A stretch of DNA of 64,000 bases from SG8-40 sp963792855 (GTDB lineage Bacteria > Pseudomonadota > Gammaproteobacteria > Burkholderiales > Eutrophovitaceae). Shown here piece after piece: positions 55,710 to 63,544 of this stretch (its first letter is position 1; every line of letters begins with the position of its first letter). Below the pieces are notes generated by a model that was not told the DNA's origin, ran no database searches, and was given only the letters and a program-made list of their open reading frames with translations. A program made the position numbers and the translations under genes. Location of the stretch: assembly GCA_963792855.1 (NCBI GenBank), contig CAWBXZ010000001.1, positions 326,155 through 390,154 on the forward strand. The letters are read 5' to 3'.

Positions 55710-56813
55710 TCAGTCCCGTTGGGTGATGAACTTTTCCCAGAATCGGACGGCGTCTGCGATCCAGCCTTCGGCACTGGTTCCGGTTCCCGGCCCAAAGCCA
55801 TGACCGAGATTTGGATATTTATGGTACTCCACCTCGATACCTGCGCTGCGCAGTGCCGCCATTCGTCTTTCCATCGATGACGGCGGCGCGATCGCGTCCT
55901 GTTCGCCGACCACGACGAAGGTCGGCGGCTCGGCCAACGAGTAATCTGAATGGGCCGTGTAGGCCATCACGACCGCTGACGGCTTGGGAACGCTGTCGCC
56001 GCCATATTCGGCAACGCCGTGCGAACCGATGGCAGCCGCCATTCTTGCGCCGGCCGAGCTTCCCCAAAGGGAGTAGTCACGGGTGCTGACGCCGAGCGCC
56101 CTGGCGTTGCGGAAGATGTAGGAGATGGCTGCAGCCAGATCCTCGGTCGCGGCCGTGCCGCCATGGCCAGTGCGATATCGCAGCACGAAGGCGTTGTAGC
56201 CCATGGCGCTGATTTCGGCAGCGTAGGGAAACCCTTCGTGGACGGCCCCGACATAGGAGAAGCCTCCGCCGGGGGATATCACGGCGAAGGGTGCACCGGG
56301 TTTTCCGCGGAAGTAGAACAAGCCCGTATTTTCGCGCGCGGCTTGCTTCTGCTTTTGTTCTTCGCTGTAGAACGAGTAGAAAACGCGGTGACCGCGATTC
56401 ACATCGTCGATCATGCGATTGAGTGCGCCCACCACCGTGTTGGCATCGACGTGGCTGTGATACGGCAGGAGCGAGCCGATATCTCTCAGGGGCATGGCCT
56501 CGTCATAACGACGGCCATCCCACGGCAAAAGCAGCTGCGCGTAACCGGCGAAGGCCGGGTGGCCGAGGAGATCGCGGATGCTGTCATCGGTGGCCAGGTG
56601 TCGGCTCTCACTTCCGTTGACCGTCCCCGTCGTCATCTCATTGCTCCGGCTGTCGGCGAGAACAATATCCTTGCCGTTCGCCTCCGCGAGCAAGGCCGTC
56701 GACAACAACGGCAGCACCAGGCAAGCGGCTTTTATCGCACCGGAGATCTTATGGTGACTTGGGCGATTGATCCGCAGCGGCAGCCAACGCTGGCTTCTGG
56801 CCATAGCGGCCAT
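55710..56813 (-). CDS. Exported alpha/beta hydrolase (acetyl esterase/lipase type)
   Basis: About 367 aa from ATG 56813 (further ATGs at 56804 and 56861 are possible). An N-terminal hydrophobic stretch (AIKAACLVLPLLSTALLAEA) suggests export. Hydrolase fold with oxyanion-type FAVISPGGGFSYVG, nucleophile elbow GSSAGARMA, late Asp (VVGEQDAIAPP) and His in NLGHGFG. Esterase-like; natural substrate unknown. Confidence 0.85.
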   Translation of the reverse strand: MAAMARSQRWLPLRINRPSHHKISGAIKAACLVLPLLSTALLAEANGKDIVLADSRSNEMTTGTVNGSESRHLATDDSIRDLLGHPAFAGYAQLLLPWDGRRYDEAMPLRDIGSLLPYHSHVDANTVVGALNRMIDDVNRGHRVFYSFYSEEQKQKQAARENTGLFYFRGKPGAPFAVISPGGGFSYVGAVHEGFPYAAEISAMGYNAFVLRYRTGHGGTAATEDLAAAISYIFRNARALGVSTRDYSLWGSSAGARMAAAIGSHGVAEYGGDSVPKPSAVVMAYTAHSDYSLAEPPTFVVVGEQDAIAPPSSMERRMAALRSAGIEVEYHKYPNLGHGFGPGTGTSAEGWIADAVRFWEKFITQRD

Positions 56814-56957
56814 CGAACAGGATGTGCCACGCGTTGTTGAGTACCGAATAGCGTGAAACATCACTGGCAAGAAAAGCAAGCACCGCCGCTCTTCTTGACG
56901 TCCGGTGGATGGAATTCCATTGCGGCACACAATCCAGGTTGATAACCGAAGCGATTG

Positions 56958-57611
56958 CTACTCCATGGCCTCTATTGACCGGGATTTTCCGTATGTCGCT
57001 GTATGATTCGCGGCGAGACGTTGCCCTTCATCGATCTGCTCGGAGTTCAGTTTTCCTCTATCCACCAACCAGTCCAGGTCTGCGAGTTTCCCGATCGGGT
57101 CGGGAACTCCGCCTTCAAATCCTAACGCCATCCATTTGTAGGCGAGAACGAGATCCTGCGAGGTGCCCCACGCTTGAGCATAATGCACTCCCAGGAATAG
57201 TTGGGCCTCAGCGATACCATCCTGAGCGGGGAGCTGCAATCGATTGAAGGACTCACCATAATCAGAGCGAACATTGAAATAGTACGTGGCAAGCCGATAA
57301 TTCGCTCTTTGGTCGCCTTGACTGGCCGCCATCTCAAACCATCTTGCCGCGTCTTCCCAATAGGACGCTTTCCCGAAAAAAGCGTATCTCGCCCTGTAGT
57401 AATGCATGCCCATCTCATATTGGGCCTCTCTATCACCCATTATCGCGTTATGTTGTAGTGATTTGTCGATCTCCGGCACCGTAGCGCAACCGGGGAGAAC
57501 AATCATATAAGTCAGCAATGAAACGACGTAAACGAACTGAAGTCGATAACGTCTATACGCAAGCACCGCCCGTTTGGTCAAAAGCATTTCCAGAACGCTT
57601 GGAGATTTCAT
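56958..57611 (-). CDS. Sel1-repeat lipoprotein
   Basis: 217 aa from ATG 57611. Membrane-lipoprotein start with LPGC (VYVVSLLTYMIVLPGC), then Sel1/TPR-like repeats (REAQYEMGMHYYRA, DAARWFEMAASQGDQRANYR, GIAEAQLFLGVHYAQAWG, VLAYKWMALGFEGG). Such proteins scaffold protein-protein contacts at the envelope. The last gene before the cassette-like region. Confidence 0.82.
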   Translation of the reverse strand: MKSPSVLEMLLTKRAVLAYRRYRLQFVYVVSLLTYMIVLPGCATVPEIDKSLQHNAIMGDREAQYEMGMHYYRARYAFFGKASYWEDAARWFEMAASQGDQRANYRLATYYFNVRSDYGESFNRLQLPAQDGIAEAQLFLGVHYAQAWGTSQDLVLAYKWMALGFEGGVPDPIGKLADLDWLVDRGKLNSEQIDEGQRLAANHTATYGKSRSIEAME

Positions 57612-57827
57612 ATTTTGTATAGATTGATTTCGCGATCGTTTCCGTGACGCAAGACGGTTCGGCGAGTGCCGCACAATGCTAATCAGATGGGCAGCCGAAG
57701 CGAAGCGCAAGCGGTCTCGAGGAGGACGCGCTGTTATTGGCCGGCTACAAATTGGGCGCCTTGTCAGGTGCCTTTCAGGTCTCATCGAGTATCCGCACCA
57801 AAGCAGCATTCTGGAATTCACGGATTC

Positions 57828-58106
57828 TTAAAGTGTCTTGATGTGCTGATGATCTGAGCGCAGTAGCTTCTTCGCCGCAAACCACAGCAACCAGAGTAAA
57901 AGCAGGTACATCAGGCCCACAGTAGTCCACACGATCATTGGAACCAGTCCAAGCATTGCCATGCCATGAGCGATATCGCTTGGATCAGGAAAGAACTCTG
58001 ACCAAAGCAGGCTCGCGGTTACGGCTCCAGCGAAAAGTGTCATCAGGATACCCGGAAGACTCAGGGTAATGAGTACTGCCCGGATGATTTTAAGGGTAGT
58101 AGACAT
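57828..58106 (-). CDS. Small membrane protein, possibly cassette-borne
   Basis: 92 aa with two hydrophobic helices (VLITLSLPGILMTLFAGAVT and VPMIVWTTVGLMYLLLLWLL) and a basic end (AAKKLLRSDHQH). Its start is 22 bp after the attC-like site at 58128, consistent with being the last cassette of the array, but no attC is visible after its stop. Function unknown. Confidence 0.6.
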   Translation of the reverse strand: MSTTLKIIRAVLITLSLPGILMTLFAGAVTASLLWSEFFPDPSDIAHGMAMLGLVPMIVWTTVGLMYLLLLWLLWFAAKKLLRSDHQHIKTL

Positions 58107-58127
58107 GTTTTGGTGGTGCCCGCGGTC

Positions 58128-58199
58128 GCCTGACGTTTGACATGACGGGTGGCCAGCGGGTGCAGTCCGTTGGCGGTCCGGTTGATGGTCGGGTCAGGC
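58128..58199 (-). repeat. attC-like recombination site (72 bp)
   Basis: Outer inverted cores GCCTGAC (R'', plus 58193-58199 in reverse) and GTCAGGC (R', 58128-58134), with inner stem sequence between (minus strand ends CATGTCAAAC then R'). The R' core is GTC, not GTT, so it is imperfect. The PACE gene's TGA stop lies within R''. Confidence 0.6.
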
Positions 58200-58628
58200 A
58201 TCACAATGTTTCGCGGCCGATTCCGGAAGGCCAAACACGCGATCGAAGGTCCATGTGAATGCAATGGCGTAGAAGAAAAAGAAAGCCAGGAGACCAAGGT
58301 TCGCCAGGAACGCCTTCAGAGGCGAGATATCCAGCCAAAGTGCCATGACGGGAATCAGTATGACAACAAGGCCTCCTTCGAAGCCTATGCCATGCACAAA
58401 GCGCCTGGCAGGCGACCGGCCGCGTGTGGATTGACGTGCCTCCCAACGCTCGAAGATCGTGTTGAACACATAGTTCCATCCAAGCGCAATGCTGGACAGG
58501 ACGAAGGCCAGGCCAACGGTCGAGGTAGCCGGTTTGTCGAACGCGAAGCTCAGCACAGGGCCTACGAAGGCAATCGCGAAAACCTCGTACAGCACGGCCT
58601 GGAGCACGCGTCGGGTTCTGGGAGTCAT
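58194..58628 (-). CDS. PACE-family (AceI-like) multidrug/biocide efflux protein
   Basis: 144 aa with four membrane helices in two repeated halves (BTP domains): VLQAVLYEVFAIAFVGPVLS with the conserved Glu, GLAFVLSSIALGWNYVFNTIFE, then GIGFEGGLVVILIPVMALWL and KAFLANLGLLAFFFFYAIAF with FDRVFGLP. PACE proteins export cationic biocides such as chlorhexidine or acriflavine, and short polyamines. Stop codon falls inside the attC-like R'' core, as expected for an integron cassette gene. Confidence 0.85.
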   Translation of the reverse strand: MTPRTRRVLQAVLYEVFAIAFVGPVLSFAFDKPATSTVGLAFVLSSIALGWNYVFNTIFERWEARQSTRGRSPARRFVHGIGFEGGLVVILIPVMALWLDISPLKAFLANLGLLAFFFFYAIAFTWTFDRVFGLPESAAKHCDA

Positions 58629-58664
58629 GGAGAAATATCGATGGGAGAGGCCTGCATCCAGTGA

Positions 58665-58724
58665 AGGCTAACGTCATAGCTCAGGGGCGCGAAGCTGGCT
58701 TGCCGGCGGAGCGGAGAGTTAGGC
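58665..58724 (-). repeat. attC-like recombination site (60 bp)
   Basis: On the minus strand: R'' GCCTAAC (plus 58718-58724) and R' GTTAGCC (plus 58665-58671), good matches to RYYYAAC / GTTRRRY, around a GC-rich imperfect dyad. The upstream gene's TAA stop is inside R''. Confidence 0.75.
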
Positions 58725-59135
58725 GCCATGTTGGCTGGTCCTCGTGCTCGTGATCAGCGCAACAAGCAGCGCCAAACACAGCATCGGCGTGCCGATGTAG
58801 AGCAGCAGGAGCTTTGCCATCTCAGGCCAGAAATTTGGGTTGTACTCGGCCATCTTGAAGTTCACCAATAGGGCCGCGTAAGCCACAAGTAACAAGTACG
58901 CCGACAGCCAGTTCAGAAGGCCCCGCTGTAACAAATTGAGACGACGAAACCGAGGAATGGCGGATAGCAAAATGTGACTTGCCGCACCAAATAGCCCCAT
59001 GGCAGCGCCAATCAAGAGCTGGACGATGGAACCATAATCACCAAGCCGCGCCAAGACCACAAAACCACCGGCGACGCAGACCACAAGCCACACGAGTGCA
59101 CCGACAACCATTGATCTAACCAGGGGTCCTTGCAT
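58719..59135 (-). CDS. Integral membrane protein of unknown function (cassette gene)
   Basis: 138 aa, four predicted helices (VVGALVWLVVCVAGGFVVLA, IGAAMGLFGAASHILLSAIP, WLSAYLLLVAYAALLVNF, LLLYIGTPMLCLALLVALI). No recognised family. Stop codon in the attC R'' core; flanked by attC-like sites on both sides, so a single-gene integron cassette. Confidence 0.72.
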   Translation of the reverse strand: MQGPLVRSMVVGALVWLVVCVAGGFVVLARLGDYGSIVQLLIGAAMGLFGAASHILLSAIPRFRRLNLLQRGLLNWLSAYLLLVAYAALLVNFKMAEYNPNFWPEMAKLLLLYIGTPMLCLALLVALITSTRTSQHGA

Positions 59136-59167
59136 ATTGACTATGCCATCAGCGGTTCAGCTGTGAG

Positions 59168-59234
59168 GCCTAACGTTTGAATTCACCGGCCTGCGCGGCC
59201 TTTTGCGCAGGTCCGGTGGAATGATGGGTGGGGC
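59168..59234 (-). repeat. attC-like recombination site (67 bp)
   Basis: R' GTTAGGC (plus 59168-59174) and R'' GCCCCAC (plus 59228-59234, variant). The arms ATTCACCGGCCTGCGC and ATTCCACCGGACCTGCGC pair with one strand carrying two extra bases, i.e. the extrahelical bases that are the hallmark of attC sites. Confidence 0.8.
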
Positions 59235-59243
59235 ATAGGCCGC

Positions 59244-60068
59244 TCACTTGCTTTTCTTGCAATGGTATTCAACCGTATATGCATAAACCGTGGCTGTAAA
59301 TTCGGAAGTCTTCTGCCTCCCGATCGCATCCTTGTTCCACCATCGCATCGGGTACTGAACGATCAGGAACGTTTTGTCATCCGTGTAAAAGAACCACCCG
59401 GAGTCCCGACTCAAGGCCGGGAATTGATTCGAAAGCGTCGTCGTAGTGGGAAGCTGGTCGCTGGCCTCACAGTACTGGATGATGAACGCATCCACATCTT
59501 TAGCGATCTTGATCGTTGCCGAATCTGCTTGCTGGAGCATAGAAATCAAGGCATAGAGCAGCACGCAAATCGCGATGGCAAGCACCAATGCGGTGCCAAG
59601 AACTCTTTTCATGCCGCCCATGGACGGTGCCGGAACGTGCGTAGGAGTCGAGCCATCTGCTTTGGGGGTGGATCTTCGGTTGCGCCGGTGAATGCGCCAT
59701 TGCCACAGGCCAGCTACAAGAGCCGCCCCGATACCTGCGGCGGTCTGCATGACGGGAATCATCAGCACGACCAGCGCGCCTTGTGCGTCAACATGGACAA
59801 ACATCGCGTCGATATAGAGCACAGGCCCGCCCAGTGCGACGACGATGCTTGCCCAATGACACAGGAGATGAACGCCTCGAGCGAGCTGGAAAATGCGTGC
59901 GCACACAAGCATCGCCGTCAAGACTGCATATGGCATCAAGGCCCACGCGACGTAGCCTAAAACACCCTGCTTCCAGCCACCACCCACGAAGGCCATCAGC
60001 CAGGATGTGCTCAAAGCGCCTGACACCACAGCGATTATCGCCATCCACTTGATCACCGTTTCACGCAT
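59244..60068 (-). CDS. Membrane protein of unknown function (cassette gene)
   Basis: 274 aa from ATG 60068 (a TTG 12 bp upstream is also possible). About five hydrophobic helices (MAIIAVVSGALSTSWLMAFV, LGYVAWALMPYAVLTAMLV, ASIVVALGGPVLYIDAMFV, ALVVLMIPVMQTAAGIGAAL), then a helix VLGTALVLAIAICVLLYALI and a soluble C-terminus with two Cys (YCEASDQ, YHCKKSK). No recognised family. Bounded by attC-like sites at 59168 and 60116. Confidence 0.72.
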   Translation of the reverse strand: MRETVIKWMAIIAVVSGALSTSWLMAFVGGGWKQGVLGYVAWALMPYAVLTAMLVCARIFQLARGVHLLCHWASIVVALGGPVLYIDAMFVHVDAQGALVVLMIPVMQTAAGIGAALVAGLWQWRIHRRNRRSTPKADGSTPTHVPAPSMGGMKRVLGTALVLAIAICVLLYALISMLQQADSATIKIAKDVDAFIIQYCEASDQLPTTTTLSNQFPALSRDSGWFFYTDDKTFLIVQYPMRWWNKDAIGRQKTSEFTATVYAYTVEYHCKKSK

Positions 60069-60115
60069 TCCCGGAAGCAAGACGTCATAAGGTAGGGGCG
60101 ATCATTAGTTCAACA

Positions 60116-60172
60116 GCCCAACGTTCCGCATGACCCGCCGCCAAGCGGTCGGCGTCGATGCGGCGGTTAGCG
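60116..60172 (-). repeat. attC-like recombination site (57 bp)
   Basis: R' GTTGGGC (plus 60116-60122) and R'' CGCTAAC (plus 60166-60172) with paired inner arms CCGCAT...ATGCGG. R'' contains the TAA stop of the frame-corrected parE, which independently supports that correction. Confidence 0.75.
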
Positions 60173-60470
60173 GGCACGCACGCGAGATTGCCAGTAGATA
60201 GGGACGGCGCGCATGGTGAGCGACCGCAAAGATGACAATTCCTTCGGGCTCCGGCCGATAGATGAGCGAGAACGGGAAACCCTTGACGAGAACCCGGCGA
60301 GTATTGGAACGAAACGGCGAGCCCGATTCAGGAAACGCAAGGACTCGGGAGGCGGCTTCCTCCACTGCCGCAGTGAAGCGCGCCCCCAATCCCGTTTCAG
60401 CCTCGTTGTAATAGATGACCTCGGCGAGGAACTCAAGGCGAGCAGCGGCGATGAACCGCGCGCGATTCAC
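60167..60470 (-). CDS. ParE/RelE-family toxin, one-base frameshift near the C-terminus (cassette gene)
   Basis: About 100 aa when corrected; GTG start at 60470 overlapping the antitoxin stop. ParE fold: LEFLAEVIYYNEAETGLGARF, VLAFPESGSPFRSNTRRVLV, FPFSLIYRPEPEGIVIFAVAHHARRP. In the unedited frame the protein runs past the usual end to 60105. Dropping one base of the GGG at 60201-60203 gives the typical RPIYWQSRVRAR ending, whose stop lies in the attC core. Such toxins target gyrase or ribosome-bound mRNA; TA pairs are common integron cassettes that stabilise arrays. Confidence 0.82.
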
Positions 60471-60697
60471 CGGGCCAGTCGTCTAGCCTCGGCAAACACG
60501 CTTTCCGCGGAGAACGTGGGCGCTTCTTCGCGGTCGTACGCCGCGACCCGATCCGCGATTTCCGCCTCCCACGCCTTCTCGATCTCCACGAGCGGCGCAT
60601 CGCGGAGTGACTGAAGCAGTAATTCGGCAAGCCTCGCACGCTCGTCCGGCGACAGCGAACGTGCCTGGGCTTCAAGCTCCTTAAGCATGTCGGACAT
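60467..60697 (-). CDS. Addiction-module antitoxin (TIGR02574 type)
   Basis: 76 aa from ATG 60697 (RBS GGAGGGAA). Family sequence: MLKELEAQARSLSPDERARL, ELLLQSLRDAPLVEIEKAWE, then AEIADRVAAYD and SAESVFAEARRLAR. Pairs with the overlapping ParE-type toxin. First gene of its cassette, directly after an attC-like core. Confidence 0.85.
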   Translation of the reverse strand: MSDMLKELEAQARSLSPDERARLAELLLQSLRDAPLVEIEKAWEAEIADRVAAYDREEAPTFSAESVFAEARRLAR

Positions 60698-60758
60698 GGT
60701 GGTTCCCTCCAATTAGTTTTGCCATTTTACGCCCCCACCCAAATGCCTGCATTTTGCG

Positions 60759-60798
60759 CGCTAACGTTTAAATAAAATAGTTTGCCTACGCGTTAAAG
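60759..60798 (-). repeat. Possible short attC-like site
   Basis: Minus-strand R'-like GTTAGCG (plus 60759-60765) ahead of the antitoxin gene, with CTTTAAC-like R'' (plus 60792-60798). At 40 bp it is shorter than its neighbours and the inner pairing is poor, so it may be a degraded site. Confidence 0.35.
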
Positions 60799-60991
60799 GG
60801 CTTCGACCCCTTTAATGTGCAATGACACTACGATTCGGCGCGGCACATCAACCACGTGCGGTCAAACGAAGGCCCCCGAGACCCCATGCGCTGCTTCCGT
60901 ACCTCGCGATATTGCGCGCGAGCGTATCATCCGAGGCACCGTTCGAAGTATGCTTAAGATAGTGCCATGAGGCTTCGACCCCTTTAATGTG
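60799..60991. repeat. 21-bp direct repeat pair, 172 bp apart
   Basis: An identical 21-mer (GGCTTCGACC...TTAATGTG) occurs at 60799-60819 and 60971-60991. The first copy is part of a hairpin (TTAAAGGG...CCCTTTAA). The 150 bp between have no convincing gene. Could mark duplicated cassette ends or a small gene-less cassette. Confidence 0.6.
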
Positions 60992-61064
60992 ATCGAGCTC
61001 AGACGCGGCAGCGCGTTAGCGCCGACGTCGGCTGAAGCGAGTTGTTCGGCCACACCTCGCCGAC

Positions 61065-61659
61065 TCAGACAGGCGGAATCGTTTCGCCGAGCGAGCGCAC
61101 GAAAACCTCGGCTCGCTCAGCGTCACCCGGGAGAATTGGCATCTTTTGAGCTGTGCTTGGGTCACGATCTGTCGTCCACGATCGCGTTTCGACGTTTGTA
61201 GAGATTTCTTAGTTCAGTGATAGTTTGTTCCCGATTCCGAACCATAGCATCGGCGATCACCTGCGGCTTATGTTCTTCTGGCCATATCGAACTTAGCTCG
61301 TCGACCAGCTCTTCGGGTCCATGAAGGATTGATGCGCCAATTTCGCACGAACGATTCCTTCAAAAACTGTGCCCGGACTCGGCGTAGCGGAGCTTGCTAA
61401 GGCAGCTTGGTTTTCCATGCTTATTGTCTCGACAAGGTACTTGGCGTCGGCAACCTACGCCCTGCCAAAATTCTACCATGTGATGAGTCAGGCAATGTCG
61501 TGCACCAGCTTATCCAAAGCGCTCATGCAATAGATGAACCCCATGTGAAGAGCAAAGTCGCCGTCTCTCCAGGAAGTTTTAGGTTAATTCACACAATGAT
61601 GGTAGAGCGCACGAAGATTCTCGGAATCAGAATTGCTGTCTCCGAAATGTTTGAATCAT
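61065..61659 (-). pseudogene. RiboL-PSP-HEPN-like protein, frame broken several times
   Basis: Reading the minus strand from ATG 61659 across frames gives one coherent protein of about 198 aa: DFALHMGFIYCMSALDKLVHDIA, then THHMVEFWQG, AKYLVETISMENQ, FEGIVRAKLAHQSF, VDELSSIWPEEHKPQV, NREQTITELRNLYKRRNAIV, DRDPSTAQKMPI and FVRSLGETIPPV (stop 61065). The order and RRNxIV...D(R)DP block match RiboL-PSP-HEPN proteins, a HEPN RNase-like clade. The catalytic His of R-x4-6-H is not clearly readable. At least four frame changes occur but residues look conserved, so errors are possible. It directly follows a ParA-like gene. Confidence 0.6.
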
Positions 61660-61672
61660 TGTACTTAGGTAG

Positions 61673-62685
61673 TCAAGCGGCGGACTGGCCTGCAAGGTCC
61701 GTGAACAATTGACCAAGACGACACCGGTTCTATTCTGCATCTGTTCCAACACAGGTCCGGTTTCGCCGATCTCATCATCCGAGACTTCTATACACAGGGA
61801 CGCCGGCGGCGAGTGCCTTCGGCAGTCAGACCTGAAAGTCAGGATATCTCAGAAAGACATCAGACCGTTTTCAATCAAACGGCATTCCATACACTTCATC
61901 CCTCAATAGCATTCCCGCGTGATGCAACGCTGGCTTGAGGTCGGCAATCACTTTCTGCTTAATTTCGGCAATGTTGTCTCTATATGGCCTTGCAGCCCGG
62001 CCCCTTCGTACATTGAAGCGCTGAACCACGGAGCCCAAAAGTTTTGGTGGCTCCAGATCGAGGGGATATGACGATCCAGAAAACATAGGTCCGCTCTGGC
62101 GAAGCCACGTAGCCCAGCGTGGCAGTATCGTTTTAAGGGTTTCCAACGCCATTATTGAAAATGGATCTGGATTTGTTGGGATGACGAGATGATGAGCGGC
62201 TAACACGGATTTCGGTTGATAGAAACTCGGCCTGGATTCAGGTCAAGGATTGTGTAGGCGTGCTGTACTTCTCCTCCACTTTACGGAGGAATGCGTTAAA
62301 CGCACCCGGGAAATTCTCTAGGGTTGCGATCGCATTGTTCGATGTTTGAGCAAGGTGAGCGCTGCTCGAACTCGGATAGATTTTGATGTCCAGGGACCAG
62401 GGATAGGCCTTGGCGACGTAGTACTTCAAAGCAGTCGATAGCGGTAATCGGAGCAGGCCGCCCTAAGGCGACCTCGACCCCGTCACGCAAATTGTTCTTG
62501 CGCGTAGCTTCATCAAGATAGTAGCTATCGAAGTTTTCTATGATGAGACTAGTCAGATTGCACTGAGGGTCAGCATCGACAAGCAGCACCCTGATCGCCT
62601 TCGGCAAGCTTCCAACCAAGGTTGTAGGCGGTCGTCGTTTTACTAACGCCTCCCTTGTGATTGAAGAAAACTATTGCTTTGCCAT
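61673..62685 (-). pseudogene. ParA-like P-loop ATPase, frame broken several times
   Basis: Start ATG 62685 after AGGGAGG. Pieces in order across frames: KAIVFFNHKGGVSKTTTAYN (deviant Walker A), RVLLVDADPQCNLTSLII (Walker A'), GLSLVPGHQNLSEFE, SNNAIATLENFPGAFNAFLRK, TILDLNPG (Walker B), AAHHLVIPTNPDPFSIMALE, the VRRGRAARPYRDNI region, and ETGPVLEQMQNRTGVV, ending FTDLAGQSAA (stop 61673), about 338 aa. At least four single-base shifts. All ATPase motifs are intact, which argues for sequencing indels over decay. It overlaps no partition locus (no parB); the HEPN-like gene follows by 13 bp. Confidence 0.7.
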
Positions 62686-62696
62686 TGCTGTCCTCC

Positions 62697-62752
62697 CTAT
62701 AACGGACAAGTTTACCGTAACGGCTCAAGTCGGGCAAACGATTGAGTTAGAC
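62697..62752 (-). repeat. attC-like recombination site (56 bp)
   Basis: R'' GTCTAAC (plus 62746-62752, containing a TAA stop of the upstream cassette frame) and R' GTTATAG (plus 62697-62703, weak), with inner arms GTTTACCG and CGGGCAAAC. R' sits just ahead of the ParA RBS, the normal cassette junction position. Confidence 0.6.
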
Positions 62753-63337
62753 GCCGACTGCAACAGTGCACCCCTCGCCCAGCTGAAGGAACCCGTTGCA
62801 CCACTCGCGACCACCGGTACGGGCAAGTGCTTCTGTTGAGAGAAGCTGCTCGGCGTGACGCGACAACTCTCGCGGCGCCAGCGGCTCAGGAGAAGCCGAC
62901 AGTTCAGGAACCACGGCCACTCTCAAGGAGTGCAAAGCCGTGATTAAGGGTTCCTGTCGCACGGCGAACGTGAGGGATGCTTGCGGGTTGCTTGTGATCT
63001 GCCTGGCGAGGCGCAAGGGGCTGCTCCTGGAGCCCCTGTTCGTACGTCGGCCTGCTCGGTGGATGCTCGGTGAGCCCGTGGCGACCTCCGAAAGTGCCTC
63101 GGTCGGGCGCTCTCGACTCCGTGAACCGAAGGGTAATGCTGTCGCCGGCGTTTAGCGGTGCGAGTCTAGCCACGTCGTGTGCGACTCTCGGTCGTTCCCA
63201 GTCGTTCATTCCGCGGGCATCGAAGTGACTTCGCGGTCCTCAATGGACGCTGCAATGTCCGTAGAGAACATCAAAGCATTTGGCGCATCGATTACAGCGA
63301 TCAACTCGGCGTTGCGTCTGATCTCGAGGGCGTGCAT
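62747..63337 (-). pseudogene. Cassette gene of unknown function, frame-disrupted
   Basis: Protein-like sequence changes frame twice. It starts at ATG 63337 (MHALEIRRNAELIAVIDAPN), 13 bp after an attC core, ends its first frame at 63206 and overlaps a second frame by ATGA (MNDWERPRVAHDVARLAPLN, to 62904). A third frame ends exactly in the next attC R'' (LSRHAEQLLSTEALARTGG, stop 62747). Either a gene with sequencing indels or two coupled small ORFs. No family recognised. Confidence 0.45.
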
Positions 63338-63343
63338 TAGGCG

Positions 63344-63420
63344 TCTAACGCTAAGGTTGAGGGGCGCCTGGAGGTGGGCGAACCCCGCCGTAAGGCGTCC
63401 CCTCGAACCGACAGTTCGGC
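63344..63420 (-). repeat. attC-like recombination site (77 bp), best preserved in the window
   Basis: R'' GCCGAAC (plus 63414-63420) and R' GTTAGAC (plus 63344-63350). Inner arms GGTTGAGGGGCGCC and GGTTCGAGGGGACGCC pair apart from two extra bases on one side (C and A), as in true attC hairpins, around a GC-rich loop. Confidence 0.8.
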
Positions 63421-63544
63421 TGATTGCAGGAACCACGCTCTGAAAGGCGTTCTCCACACATCTCTTATTCTTTGCGCGCTTGCAGTCTCAGAAACCAACC
63501 TTTCCGCCGGGACTGCCAATTCACTTGTCCCAGCGTACCATCGC

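Noticed and set aside
50000..57600. Extension of the integron array to the left of 57.8 kb
   Set aside because: Genes here are larger, gaps show no R''/R' pairs, and stops are not in attC-like cores.
61407..61712. 101-codon plus-strand open frame in the right end region
   Set aside because: It overlaps the minus-strand ParA/HEPN coding signal and has no recognisable features or RBS.
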